Of a stretch of 64,000 nucleotides of DNA, positions 45,075 through 55,815 are shown in pieces. The translations under genes and the position numbers were made by a program. Location of the stretch: positions 281,675,425 through 281,739,424 of the forward strand of contig JBAIZL010000001.1 of assembly GCA_036971475.1 (NCBI GenBank), given 5' to 3'. The notes beneath the pieces were generated by a model that did no database searches, was not told where the DNA came from, and saw nothing but the letters and a program-made list of their open reading frames with translations. This stretch comes from Prosapia bicincta. Taxonomy: Eukaryota > Arthropoda > Insecta > Hemiptera > Cercopidae. How positions within the stretch are numbered: position 1 is the first letter of the stretch; each line of letters starts with the position of its first letter.

Positions 45075-46775
45075 ATGACTAACTACATAAAAGAAAATAA
45101 ATACGAACAAATCCCAGACCCAACTAGCAAATACCTTATTACAATAAAAAACTTAATAGTCACTCACCGAAACACCCTAAATTATAACAATAAATTAAAA
45201 TACCACACAAGACTATACCCATTCAAACCATGCGCACCAATATTATCAGGGATACCTAAAATCCACAAACCCAACACACCATTTAGACCACTAATAAATT
45301 TCACAACAGCACCATCTTACATAATCGCAAAAATTCTAGACAAAATCATAAGATCTAAAATACATATCAACAACACATACAATATAAAAAATGGATACGA
45401 ATTAATTAATAAAATAAAAACGATAAAAACAAACAGCAACACAAAAATAATAAGTTATGACATAACTAACATGTACCCTAGTATCCCAATAGAAGAAACC
45501 ATAGAAATAATAAAAAACAAACTGATACACAATAACGAAAAAAGAAACATAATAGATAGTATCATTACGCTAACCAAACACATATGTAACCAAAATTACT
45601 TCCAATTTAACAAATATTATAAACAAACAACAGGACTCCCCATGGGTTCACCCATATCATCTGTCATGTCAGAAATATATTTACAACACTTTGAACAAAT
45701 AATAATTAAACCTATAATAAACACACACAATATCTCACTATGGACAAGGTGTGTAGACGATATACTTGTAATATACCAACCTACCATTCACAACGAACAC
45801 ATCATAATATTAAACAAACTAAATACATACAACGAAAACATACAATTCACCGTTGAAACAGAAACAAATAGAACAATCAACTTCCTCGACATCACTTTAA
45901 ATATAAATGATAATAAAATAGAAACTACAGTATACAGGAAACCTACTTCCAACAACACCACAATACACTACAAATCTAACCACCCCTGGGCACACAAAAT
46001 TAACACTTACAGTAACATGATAAATAAAGCAATAAAATACACACAGGATAACAAACAAAAATTAAATGAAGAATTAGATAACATTACAAAAATAGCAATA
46101 GAAAATGGATACAACAAACACATTATAAAAAATATATACAATAAATTCACAAAAAAACCTAACCTCAACACAACACTACAACCGGAACACGAAAATAATG
46201 AAAATAAAAAAATCTACCTAAAATATAAATACACCAATAACAAAATAGAAGAAATAACAAATATACACAACAAAGAATACTACACTCCAACTTACAAACC
46301 AAATAACAAAATAATAAAATATCTTAATAACACAAACCACAAAACAAATTCAGAAAAACATAACCTATCAGGAATTTACAAAATCACATGCAACAACTGT
46401 AACGCTTTTTACATAGGAAAAACAACCAGAACATTTAAAATAAGATTCGAAGAACATTATAGAGCATTCAAAAACAAAAATTCTAAAGTATCAAATGTTG
46501 CAGCACACCTAATATCCCATAAACACGAAATAACAAATTACGAAAATAACCTAACCATACTTGAAATAAATAACAACCCAATAGAAGAACTAAACTCATT
46601 TGAAAAATACCACATTTATAAAAACATACACAACAATTTAATGAATCTACAAACAACATATACAGAAGACATACTATATAGAAACATCATACACACAGAT
46701 CAAGAAAAAGTGCGCGTAACGTCAACAAACACCAACTTCACAGACCGAACATCTACAACAGAAAAACATCAGTGA
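45075..46775 (+). CDS. PLE-C reverse transcriptase with GIY-YIG endonuclease
   Basis: A 566-codon open frame of a Penelope-like retroelement protein, which copies element RNA into DNA and nicks the target. Motifs: SGIPKIHKPNTPFRPL (residues 58-73); motif A SYDITNMYPSIP (128-139, catalytic Asp129); motif B GLPMGSPISSV (187-197); motif C RCVDDI (225-230, CVDD instead of the commoner YVDD); FLDITL (270-275); YRKPTS (287-292); linker; GIY-YIG nuclease GIYKITCNNCNAFYIGKTTR (433-452, with CxxC), then RFEEHYRAF and NVAAHLISHKHE. The stop lies inside the terminal hammerhead-like motif. The Met is not the natural start (see 44880-45074). No stop or shift was seen inside, so it is recent, but the missing N-terminus makes autonomous activity doubtful. 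Confidence 0.9.
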   Translation: MTNYIKENKYEQIPDPTSKYLITIKNLIVTHRNTLNYNNKLKYHTRLYPFKPCAPILSGIPKIHKPNTPFRPLINFTTAPSYIIAKILDKIIRSKIHINNTYNIKNGYELINKIKTIKTNSNTKIISYDITNMYPSIPIEETIEIIKNKLIHNNEKRNIIDSIITLTKHICNQNYFQFNKYYKQTTGLPMGSPISSVMSEIYLQHFEQIIIKPIINTHNISLWTRCVDDILVIYQPTIHNEHIIILNKLNTYNENIQFTVETETNRTINFLDITLNINDNKIETTVYRKPTSNNTTIHYKSNHPWAHKINTYSNMINKAIKYTQDNKQKLNEELDNITKIAIENGYNKHIIKNIYNKFTKKPNLNTTLQPEHENNENKKIYLKYKYTNNKIEEITNIHNKEYYTPTYKPNNKIIKYLNNTNHKTNSEKHNLSGIYKITCNNCNAFYIGKTTRTFKIRFEEHYRAFKNKNSKVSNVAAHLISHKHEITNYENNLTILEINNNPIEELNSFEKYHIYKNIHNNLMNLQTTYTEDILYRNIIHTDQEKVRVTSTNTNFTDRTSTTEKHQ

Positions 46776-46814
46776 TTCGACAATGGTCAATTGACCGAAA
46801 GGTGCCTCATCACT
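46771..46814 (+). ncRNA. Variant-core hammerhead-like motif, PLE-C right end
   Basis: Stem I AGTGAT/ATCACT (6 bp, perfect); core TCGACAAT; stem II GGTC/GACC around AATT; GAAA; GGTGCC; TC at the cleavage position. The stop codon of the 566-codon frame (46773-46775) is inside stem I. The first core strand is 8 nt and not CTGATGA, though G5, A6, A9 and the GAAA strand can be aligned. Confidence 0.55.
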
Positions 46815-46874
46815 CAAGGTAAAATTATTGCACTTAATGGTGGATAAAATTACTTACAATTGTAATATATTAAC

Positions 46875-46877
<3 letters not shown>

Positions 46878-46942
<65 letters not shown>
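46878..46942. repeat. (TA)n microsatellite at right end of PLE-C
   Basis: About 32 TA units continuing the tract split by PLE-C. Confidence 0.95.
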
Positions 46943-46946
<4 letters not shown>

Positions 46947-47363
46947 CGTTATAATTTTGACACTAATTATTTTTTGCTTAATGCAATATGATACATGGGC
47001 AATAATTTCTTTGCCATATTATATTGTGAAAGGGTCATTAAGTTGTTACTTAATTCTCTCAATTTCTTTTAAAATTGCTAATTGACAATAAAGAGCTTGG
47101 AATATTTATTCTATAATTGTGTTGCATTTGTCATCAAATTATTTCATCAGCTTTATTAATAACCGTTTACTCATCATCTAAGTTCTTTTAAAAATGTATA
47201 ATTAATAATGGAGAACCTAAAATATTTTTAGTGTATATTTGAGTTGGAAGTAGTTTCCAGAAGTGGTACTCGCATCTCTTTTGGTAATGGATTACGTCAT
47301 TCTTGACATTAGTCCATCTTTGGGAATGACAAAATTACCCAGTTTCTGGAAAACACATACTTA
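46943..47363. other. No gene recognised
   Basis: AT-rich DNA ending in TTA, the target site of the next element. Confidence 0.3.
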
Positions 47364-47640
47364 AGGTACGTTTCCATTACTACAAATTTTTGTCGGGCAC
47401 ATGTGCCCAGCACAAATATAGAATGGAAACAATCTGGCACAAGTTGCGGCACATGTGTCGGCGACCGTTTTGTGCCAGCCGGCGGTGCAACAAAACTTGT
47501 GCCGTCACATGTGCCCGCGACACGCACATACTCAATTGCCCAAATCCACCACGTTGTCAGAGGATACACACAAACATAACCTCAAACTGTAGTGTGCAGT
47601 CGCATTCAGTGTTCGACTCTGAAGGTTTTATTTTGATAAG

Positions 47641-47960
47641 ATGGAGTGGTAGAAGTGTAAAGTGATTGAGCTTTATGAGCAGGAGTCTGTTTTGTGGAAC
47701 GTGACGAGTAGCTCTCACAAAAGTTCAAACACTAGGAACGATGCTTTGCAGCGTATTTCTGAAGTCTTGGACTGTAGTGTTATAGAGGTTGAAAGACAGT
47801 TACATAATTTGAGGTCACAGTAACTAAGAGAAAAGTAAAAATAGAAAAAAGCAAAAAAAAGTTGTGCGGGTGCAAATGATGTATACTTTCCAAAATGGCA
47901 GTACTTTTTGTTACTAAGTTTTTTATCAAAAACCACGCATAAAACCAGCAAATATGTCAG
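47641..47960 (+). pseudogene. MADF-domain protein remnant of PIF/Harbinger
   Basis: Reads MEW-stop-KCKVIELYEQESVLWNV, then SHKSSNTRNDALQRISEVLD, CSVIEVERQLHNLRSQ and a stop. This is the MADF fold (Myb/SANT-like), which in PIF/Harbinger elements is the DNA-binding accessory protein encoded beside and opposite the nuclease. The spacing of the W, the R/ND-A-L-x-x-I and the V-x-x-x-x-x-N-L-R-S-Q blocks fits the family. Early and mid stops plus the 3' deletion make it non-functional. Confidence 0.7.
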
Positions 47961-48300
47961 ATCTCTTCTTACCTGAATGTAGCTTCTCAAAGCCAGAACA
48001 ATGGATTTGCATACTTGAGGTATGAATCTCGATATGGCGGATTTTGAGATTCTGTGGAGGTACATCAATGAGGTACTATCACCTGTTGCTAAAAGACAGA
48101 GAGTGGTAGCTAACATTTCCCCAAGAGGGATTAGTTGTCGGCAGTTACTACTTTTTACAATTTCTTGTTTTATTAGGTTTAACAAAAATTCAAAATCACT
48201 TGAAGTCTTTTGCAAGACATTTTCGTATCCAGTTTGCATGCGTAAATCTCTCATTAGTGAGTTGAAGGCTCCTTCTGATTGTCTTTTTGCTAAAAAAAAC
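47960..48300 (-). pseudogene. HARBI1-like nuclease N-terminal remnant
   Basis: Minus strand: SSDFEFLLNLIKQEIVK, then LGEMLATTLCLLATGDSTSL and MYLHRISKSAISRFIPQVCK. This matches the region before the DDE catalytic core of PIF/Harbinger nucleases ('E-LA-TLRFLATGDS--SL-Y--RIS--TIS-FIP-VC'). The open frame runs on to 47715, but below about 47960 it is only the antisense of the MADF remnant. None of the catalytic residues is included. Confidence 0.7.
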
Positions 48301-48613
48301 TTCTAATCCACCACCTAGGTCGTTTTCGTCTTTTTTTCCTCAGCTCATTTTATGCACCAGCTATAATCAAAAAAGCAGAAGCTGCTGCCATCCATTTACA
48401 CATATGTAAAACTCACTAAACGTAAAAAGACTCACTTAAAACTCAACATGTTTTCAATTCTTCACTGCAAAATAACAACTACTGTTGGGTCGTAGGACAC
48501 GAGACTTGTGTCCGGGCACATGGGCCTGGGAAATGGAAACAGTATGAAAATCTACGCACAACTTGTACCGGCCACATGTGCCTGCGACTTGTCAGAATGG
48601 AAACGTACCTTTA

Positions 48614-49502
48614 GTAAGCACTGTTCACAAAGTTGCAGTTGAAAAAACTGAACCATTCAACTAACTGTTCACATGGCTTCTTCAGAAAACAATTAACTAC
48701 TAATATTGATCTAAAAATTTTATTGCTTCAGATACCCAATATTTTTAATCCAAATTTTTCATCTGGATGCAATAATGAGAAATAAATTTGAACGTTACTA
48801 TCAAATACCAGGTATCTTGTACTAGCAAACCACAGTTATCCGATATTGGGAACTTTCGTCTTGAGTCGTTTAACTAATTTTGGCCTGAAAACGGTATCCA
48901 TCTAAGGTGGTTTAGTCCAGGTTAAAACTATAATACCTTGTTGTATTAGTTTCAGTTAATTGTCTTTATTGTTTATGTAGGCAAGAATACTCACATAACT
49001 AAAAAGACTGCAAGCTATTTGAAAACCGTAAAACATAAAACTCTTGTAAATTTATACTCTGTTGATACAAAGCAACTTTCAACTTTACTCTAGGATTGTT
49101 GCTTTTACTTTGTACTGTTTACTTTTACTTGGAGGTCAACAAAGCTTGCTTGGAGTTTGTATTTTCTGTTAGAGCATAATTACTTATAGAGCTCTTTTTA
49201 AGAATGTCAAAAAGGAAGTAGCATAAAGAAAAATTATTAAAGTGATTACTTATCATTTTAGGTCATAGAATTGCCATTATGTAATTTAATTTGAGACATT
49301 CAGGCCTTTCATGTAACACTCAATCAATATAAATCAATTTAAATTTAAACATGAAATTTTAATACTTCCTAACTTTTTACACTATAAATCATATTTATGT
49401 AAAAAAAAAATCACTTATTTAAATATATACTAATCTTATATGATAAAATAAAATTGTACTGAAAAACATATGCTACTTGTTGATCCTTGATATTATTTAA
49501 CA
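48614..49502. other. No gene recognised
   Basis: AT-rich; nothing supported. Confidence 0.3.
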
Positions 49503-49615
49503 GTTAATTACCATTTGTTGATTCCATCTTCGCGTGAGCTACTAGTAATCACTTACAACTTTTTTTTAAAAAAATGTTTTAACTTGCCTATAGTAGCACT
49601 TACTTTTTTTTGTGT

Positions 49616-49657
49616 TGAGGACGGCCGTTTCGGGAGATGTGTCCCTTTTTCAACTCA
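49616..49657 (-). ncRNA. Variant-core hammerhead-like motif, left PLE-A
   Basis: Minus strand: TGAG/CTCA, core TTGAAAAA, stem II GGGA/TCCC with loop CACATC, GAAA, perfect palindrome CGGCCG, TC. Confidence 0.5.
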
Positions 49658-49687
49658 GACCATAACTGATCTCAAGGTTTACGAAGG

Positions 49688-50938
49688 TTAGGGTGGGGGT
49701 GGGATATTTTGGTGGTGTGGGTGTATTTTGTGTGTATTAGGAGTTATGATGTCAAAAAGTGCGTGTGAGTTGTAATGTAATTGTGTATTGAGTATGTGTG
49801 TAGGGTGTAGTTTGAAGTGCCTATATATTTCGTATTGTTCGGTTGTGTAGCGTTGGTTATTTCTGTGTTGTTTATGAAGAATTTGTAAGTTAGATGTTAT
49901 GTCTGTGTAGTCGTGTTTTGTGGAGTTGAGATGATCGGCGAAGTTTGATTGGTAGTTATTGTTTTTTAGTGCTTTTATATGTTCTTGGTAACGTGTGTGA
50001 AATGACCTCCCTGTCTGGCCTATGTAAAAACTGGGGCATGAACTGCAAGTTAGTTTGTAAACTCCAGTGGTGTTGTAAATGTCGTTGATTTTGCTGTTGG
50101 GTTTAAATTGTTTGTTAAGAGTGTTGTGTGTGGAGTAAGCTATTTTGTAGTTGTATTTTCGTAATGTGTTGGTTAGATTGTGGGTTTTGGATGATCTGTA
50201 AGGTATTGATAAGTATTTTATGGGATTGTCATCTTGTGTGTTTGTATTTGGGTTATTATGTTTATTTTTTAGGCGGTTGTATAATTTGTCTATCATTGTT
50301 GGGTTGTATCCGTTTGTTTGTGCTATATATTTTATGGTGTTTAGCTCATGGTAGTGTTCATCTTTGTCTAATGGTGTTTTAAGGAGGCGGTATATCATGG
50401 TATTGTAAGCAGCTAGTTTGTGTTGGTGTGGGTGGTTTGAGGAACTGTGTATGGTCGTGTTAGTGCTGGTGGGTTTTCGGTATATGTTGAATTTATGTGT
50501 TTGTTTGTCTGTTCGTTTAATTGTGAGGTCTAAGAAGTTAAGGGAGTTTTGTTGTTCTGTTTCGATGGTGTATGTTAGTTTAGGGTGTATGGAATTTAGG
50601 TGTTTTAGAAATATGTGTGCTCTGCGTGTGTTGCCTTTATATAATGTTATGATGTCGTCGACGTATCTGTACCAGTAAATTATGTTATCTGAGTATTTGT
50701 TGTTGTGTAAAATGTGGTTTTGTTCGATGTGGTGTATGAATATTTCTGCTAAGATGCTTGCTATGGGGGAGCCCATAGGTAGTCCATCCTTCTGGCTGTA
50801 GTATGTGTTATTGTATTTGTTAATTGCTTCTTTGATTAGAGCGTTGTATTTCGTTGTTGGGTCTTCTTTTAGTGTAATGATGTTGTTATTTTGGATGAAA
50901 CTGTGTACTTTTATGTTGAGGTCGTAGTACAATAACAC
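49688..50938 (-). CDS. PLE-A RT C-terminal half with GIY-YIG endonuclease
   Basis: A 416-codon open frame, 5'-truncated. Present: motif B DGLPMGSPIASILAEIF (residues 51-67), motif C YRYVDDI (90-96), FLDLTIKR (135-142), YRKPTSTNTTIHSSSNHP (153-170), a connector with KYLSIPYRSSK (241-251), then the GIY-YIG nuclease GVYKLTCSSCPSFYIGQTGR (292-311, with CxxC), RYQEHI and NFADHLNSTKHD, ending in a Pro run. Motif A and the N-terminal region are missing, so polymerase activity is lost. The nuclease half looks intact. The Met is an in-frame codon beyond the truncation, not the natural start. Confidence 0.88.
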   Translation of the reverse strand: MLLYYDLNIKVHSFIQNNNIITLKEDPTTKYNALIKEAINKYNNTYYSQKDGLPMGSPIASILAEIFIHHIEQNHILHNNKYSDNIIYWYRYVDDIITLYKGNTRRAHIFLKHLNSIHPKLTYTIETEQQNSLNFLDLTIKRTDKQTHKFNIYRKPTSTNTTIHSSSNHPHQHKLAAYNTMIYRLLKTPLDKDEHYHELNTIKYIAQTNGYNPTMIDKLYNRLKNKHNNPNTNTQDDNPIKYLSIPYRSSKTHNLTNTLRKYNYKIAYSTHNTLNKQFKPNSKINDIYNTTGVYKLTCSSCPSFYIGQTGRSFHTRYQEHIKALKNNNYQSNFADHLNSTKHDYTDITSNLQILHKQHRNNQRYTTEQYEIYRHFKLHPTHILNTQLHYNSHALFDIITPNTHKIHPHHQNIPPPP

Positions 50939-51009
50939 ATACTACAGTTAATGTGTTATTAATACTACATACTACATTAATGTACTACTGTTATTGTAGT
51001 ACAATAACA

Positions 51010-52127
51010 CATACTACAGCCAGAAGGATGGACTACCTATGGGCTCCCCCATAGCAAGCATCTTAGCAGAAATATTCATACACCACATCGAACAAAACCA
51101 CATTTTACACAACAACAAATACTCAGATAACATAATTTACTGGTACAGATACGTCGACGACATCATAACATTATATAAAGGCAACACACGCAGAGCACAC
51201 ATATTTCTAAAATACCTACATTCCATACACCCTAAACTAACATACACCATCGAAACAGAACAACAAAACTCCCTTAACTTCTTAGACCTCACAATTAAAC
51301 GAACAGACAAACAAACACATAAATTCAACATATACCGAAAACCCACCAGCACTAACACGACCATACACAGTTCCTCAAACCACCCACACCAACACAAACT
51401 AGCTGCTTACAATACCATGATATACCGCCTCCTTAAAACACCATTAGACAAAGATGAACACTACCATGAGCTAAACACCATAAAATATATAGCACAAACA
51501 AACGGATACAACCCAACAATGATAGACAAATTATACAACCGCCTAAAAAATAAACATAATAACCCAAATACAAACACACAAGATGACAATCCCATAAAAT
51601 ACTTATCAATACCTTACAGATCATCCAAAACCCACAATCTAACCAACACATTACGAAAATACAACTACAAAATAGCTTACTCCACACACAACACTCTTAA
51701 CAAACAATTTAAACCCAACAGCAAAATCAACGACATTTACAACACCACTGGAGTTTACAAACTAACTTGCAGTTCATGCCCCAGTTTTTACATAGGCCAG
51801 ACAGGGAGGTCATTTCACACACGTTACCAAGAACATATAAAAGCACTAAAAAACAATAACTACCAATCAAACTTCGCCGATCATCTCAACTCCACAAAAC
51901 ACGACTACACAGACATAACATCTAACTTACAAATTCTTCATAAACAACACAGAAATAACCAACGCTACACAACCGAACAATACGAAATATATAGGCACTT
52001 CAAACTACACCCTACACACATACTCAATACACAATTACATTACAACTCACACGCACTTTTTGACATCATAACTCCTAATACACACAAAATACACCCACAC
52101 CACCAAAATATCCCACCCCCACCCTAA
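51010..52127 (+). CDS. PLE-A RT C-terminal part with GIY-YIG endonuclease (right copy)
   Basis: The mirror copy: the frame is open from the truncation point (about 51010, TYYSQKDGLPMGSPIAS) through 52127, with no stop or shift. It contains motif B, motif C (YRYVDD), the YRKPTS block and a complete GIY-YIG domain (GVYKLTCSSCPSFYIGQTGR), ending NIPPPP. It differs from the left copy at a handful of codons in the part after YVDD. Intactness of both copies suggests a recent insertion. The Met at 51039 (MGSPIAS) is internal. Confidence 0.88.
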
Positions 52128-52157
52128 CCTTCGTAAACCTTGAGATCAGTTATGGTC

Positions 52158-52199
52158 TGAGTTGAAAAAGGGACACATCTCCCGAAACGGCCGTCCTCA
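52158..52199 (+). ncRNA. Variant-core hammerhead-like motif, right PLE-A
   Basis: Same elements as the left arm: TGAG/CTCA, TTGAAAAA, GGGA/TCCC, GAAA, CGGCCG, TC, 30 bp after the stop codon. Confidence 0.5.
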
Positions 52200-52273
52200 A
52201 CACAAAAAAAAGTAAGTGCTACTATAGGCAAGTTAAAACATTTTTTAAAAAAAAAAGTTGTAAGTTAATTACC

Positions 52274-52662
52274 TTCGAATTTTCATAATATTACAATTAT
52301 TTTTAATTTCAACAAAATATTAAATTGTGATTTAAGGTAGGAAATTCCTCTTTAATATTCTCCTAGCTTCTTTAATCAACTGATTGATGCTCAAGCAGGT
52401 TTTCTTCTAAAATACCCTTTGTCCACAGCCTGTTACTAAAGATCTCTTTTGGCCATTACCACTTCTCTGCAGCTTCTGTGAATTGATTAAAGTGCTTTTC
52501 ATTTTTTTTAAAACTATTTTTAACTGGAATGAAACTACTTATTTACAAAATACATTACTTCTGTGAAATTAATGGTTAACATATATGGCTGCCGGATATG
52601 ATATGGAACAATTTTGCTATCTATAGAAAACGCCTTTGTGAAAATTTTGAAGTACTATTAAA

Positions 52663-52729
<67 letters not shown>

Positions 52730-53901
52730 AATATTTTTATATAATTTTTGAATAATTTTAATAATAATTCTCAGAAAACAATAAGTTGCTGGGCGCCAGT
52801 TGGATTTACAAAATGATTGTAACCCTAACAGTAAAATTTAGATTCCTTTTTTTATTACTTTTATTTTTTTATTATTTACCATTTATAGTAATAAATAATG
52901 AACACTTTCTTATAATTCAATTAATCTTTGTTTAATTTAGTTTTTTGATTATTCTAGTTACAAAATTTTTTAATACACTTTTTCTATTTTCTTAATTTAG
53001 TTAACTAGCACAAGATCTTTTCTCCCAGGTTATTCGGTGGGATATTAATTATTACAAATCTATTGAGCACTTCTGGTTATAAATTAAAATTTGTTTTATG
53101 CAATTAATGCTTTAATAAATTTTATAAAAGAAATTCCTAGGCCTAGAGTTATTAATTTTGAAAAGAATATTAAAATGTTTTTTTTTAATGAATTTATTAA
53201 TTTACTAATTTTTCTTGTAAGAATGGTTTTACAATATTGACTTAAATATTAATTTACAATTTTTCTTAATTTATTACTTATCTGAGATTTAATGTTCTTG
53301 TCCAAATTTATAGCCTTGAAATTTATTTTTATAATCAAATCTTTCACCACTATGCTTTTTTTATGCTTTCACCAATATTGGCTTCTATCAACTTTTAATT
53401 AGGCTAGCTTTCTTAATTCTTGAATTCTTCCTCTAATAAAATTTTGAACCAACTAAGTTTTTGCTTCCAGTACCAAGGTATCTTTTCTAACAAATGAATT
53501 TTTTTTTGAGATTCTAGAGAAAAGAATAAAACTTTTTCCATTGTTGAAACATCTGTTACATAACACACTGATTATTTGATTTTCAACTTCTATCCTGGAC
53601 AGTTACGTTTTGATCCTCTATGCAATAATTTTAGGTTTTGTAAATTTCTACATTTGAAAAACATCAGCTGTTTCTCCAGAATTATAATTATATTCCTCAT
53701 TATATCTCATATTCCTTATTATGGGCTGTTTCCTCATAATTATACCAGCCACCATCTTGGTTTTAATATTTTATGATAATAACTTTTTTTTAGGTTATGG
53801 CTCAATTGTTTACATTTTTTTTTTTTATCTATTTCTAATTCACTTCTATTATATTCCGAATTATTGTTATTTATTGTTTTAGTGTTTTATATAAAAACAT
53901 T

Positions 53902-53959
<58 letters not shown>

Positions 53960-54034
53960 CAGAAAGATCAGAATTGCAACCTCTTTAATATATTAGACTG
54001 TAGTTGATAAGTGAATACAAAAAAACTGTCACAA

Positions 54035-54092
<58 letters not shown>

Positions 54093-55815
54093 CTTTCTTT
54101 GTACTTACAAGTTATTATTCTCTTTTTACCAATTTAATTTCTTAGGTTTTCCTGCCTTCAAAGTATAATATTGGTAATACATATAATAGTTGTATGTTTT
54201 TGAAACCTAACCTCCTGAAGATATTCCATGTTTATCAAAATATACTCTGATGTAACTTTCTAAACATGTTTTTAAAAGAAATGAATTATTCTATTATATT
54301 ACTCATTGTATTATTTTGGGGTTTTGTTGTCAGTTTTACTAATTATTTTTATTACTCAACTTAGAATCAATGTTATCTGATTTGATTTTAACTGTTGTTA
54401 TTAGCTATTTTGCTCCACATTGGAATCATTTTAATCAGCTTTATCAACTGAAATCATTCTCAAACTTATTATGAGCATTTAGTTTTATTTTATAACATTT
54501 TTATCCTTATACTCACTAAATAGGCCCATAATATTAGTATCCATATATAATAATTTGTATCCATTTAATTCTCTTTTTTAATTATTGTTTCTAAAATCAA
54601 ATGTTTTACCATCAAATAACCAACTTATTTCAATTATTTGAAAATATTGTATAAAGCTCTTTGAAATTCGTGAAGTGATATTTTTTTTACAAAATCAGAT
54701 TTTATCTCTCAGGCTCATGCTTTAGTAAACATTTCAAATGATCAACTCATATTGATACAAGTTTCCTATTTGGCCACTTTTTGCATAAAGTTGTAAATGA
54801 AGTATGTATAATTGACAATAAGTATAACTTAGAGAAGTGTTTAAACACAACTCCAGTGTTCTGAAGAGTAGCCTGGGCATAGTATAATCAAAAAGCACTG
54901 GAAATAGAATACTTGCTGTAGGTTTCTTTGACATGTATCTACATACTTAGTTTTCTTATGCATAAAAAGTGTTTATAATAAAATTATGACAAAACCTGTT
55001 TATATGTGTTACATTAAATTGTCGAAGTACAGCAATTTTGTACTTAATGACATGGTTAAACCTGAATCTTGTTTCTTTTGTTACATCAAAAACAAATGTT
55101 CCTTGAACCACAAGCTATTTGTAAATGCCTCGTAATGGTGTCCTTGAAATGATATCAGTTATTCACAGATGTACAGGCTGCATATTAGGATATTTAGTCT
55201 GGCAGACTTGCGAAGGTCATGTATTAAAAGAATAAGAAAACTGGTTTGGGTGGTTGCTCTCTGACAGACAGACCTTTTAGACTTGAATACATGCCTTACG
55301 CAATTTTAGGCAATTTGAAGATATTTCTCCTAAAAATTCAGTTGTAAAAAAGTGACTTTTTCAATGTACATTTTTTTTTAAATACTGGTCTTACGCGAGG
55401 TTCATTATTTTTTTTATAATTGAATTGATATAGACTTTGAATAATTAAAATCTCAAACACAAGTATAACTTTTGCTTAGTCCAAAGCAGTCACCATCATG
55501 TTTCGAGTGGATGTTTTTTTTTCCAGAAAAAGAGTGATATTGAATGATGGCAATGACACGTCATCGGGTTTTTTATTTCCCCCCGATTGTACAATGTAGC
55601 GAATATATTCAAAACAGCCCAGTTGTATAACAATTTAGTTTTTTACCACTATATCTGTTGTCTAAATTCCAAAGCTAACAGGTTTACTTTGGTAAACATT
55701 TCGTCTTAACTACCTTTGAAAGAATACCAGTAAACCCTTTTTTAAAAATCTTTATATACCTATATATCTTTATATAAAATCTTTATATTTTTTAAAATCT
55801 CAAATATACCGTATT
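52274..55815. other. No gene recognised; several microsatellites
   Basis: Contains (AC)n(AT)n at 52662-52726 and (TA)n at 53904-53957 and 54036-54089. The rest is A/T-rich without supported exons or shared repeats. Confidence 0.4.

Larger units (their letters stand above)
44324..46877 (+). mobile_element. PLE-C, nearly complete Penelope-like element
   Basis: A 2554-bp element inserted in a (TA)n tract. The outer ends mirror each other (GAAGTTAATATATTACTATT at left, AATATATTAACTTC at right, then the complement of CCACCATTAAGTGCAATGAT). Order: an inverted 3' end (44324-44577, including the complement of the last roughly 40 codons); a direct partial copy of the GIY-YIG domain (44577-44879); the start of the reverse transcriptase frame; the long frame 45075-46775; the terminal region. 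This head-to-tail partial duplication with an inverted end is the usual complex Penelope architecture. It looks young because the main frame is open. Confidence 0.85.
47364..48610. mobile_element. PIF/Harbinger element, internally deleted
   Basis: Ends AGGTACGTTTCCATT on both sides, with TTA at 47361-47363 and 48611-48613 as the 3-bp target duplication typical of PIF/Harbinger. The subterminal parts are GC-richer, with repeated GGCACATGTG / CACATGTGCC words that may be transposase-binding sites. Inside are two opposed coding remnants, a MADF-type protein on plus and a nuclease N-terminus on minus, joined at about 47960. The middle of the parental element has been lost. Confidence 0.85.
49503..52273. 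mobile_element. PLE-A head-to-head dimer with target duplication
   Basis: GTTAATTACC flanks the whole unit (49503-49512 and 52264-52273). Two 5'-truncated PLE-A copies point outward. Arms of about 1.26 kb (49551-50815 and 51003-52265) are nearly identical, with only scattered substitutions such as LKHLNS against LKYLHS. The left copy extends about 120 bp further 5'. The centre (50939-51010) holds short repeats of ACAATAACACATACTAC. The asymmetric tail (TTGTTGATTCCATCTTCGCG) is present on the left only. One duplication around both copies means they were inserted together. Confidence 0.92.

Noticed and set aside
50128..50678. Cys/Leu-rich plus-strand frames (also 51137-51687 minus)
   Set aside because: Antisense shadows of the PLE-A frames.
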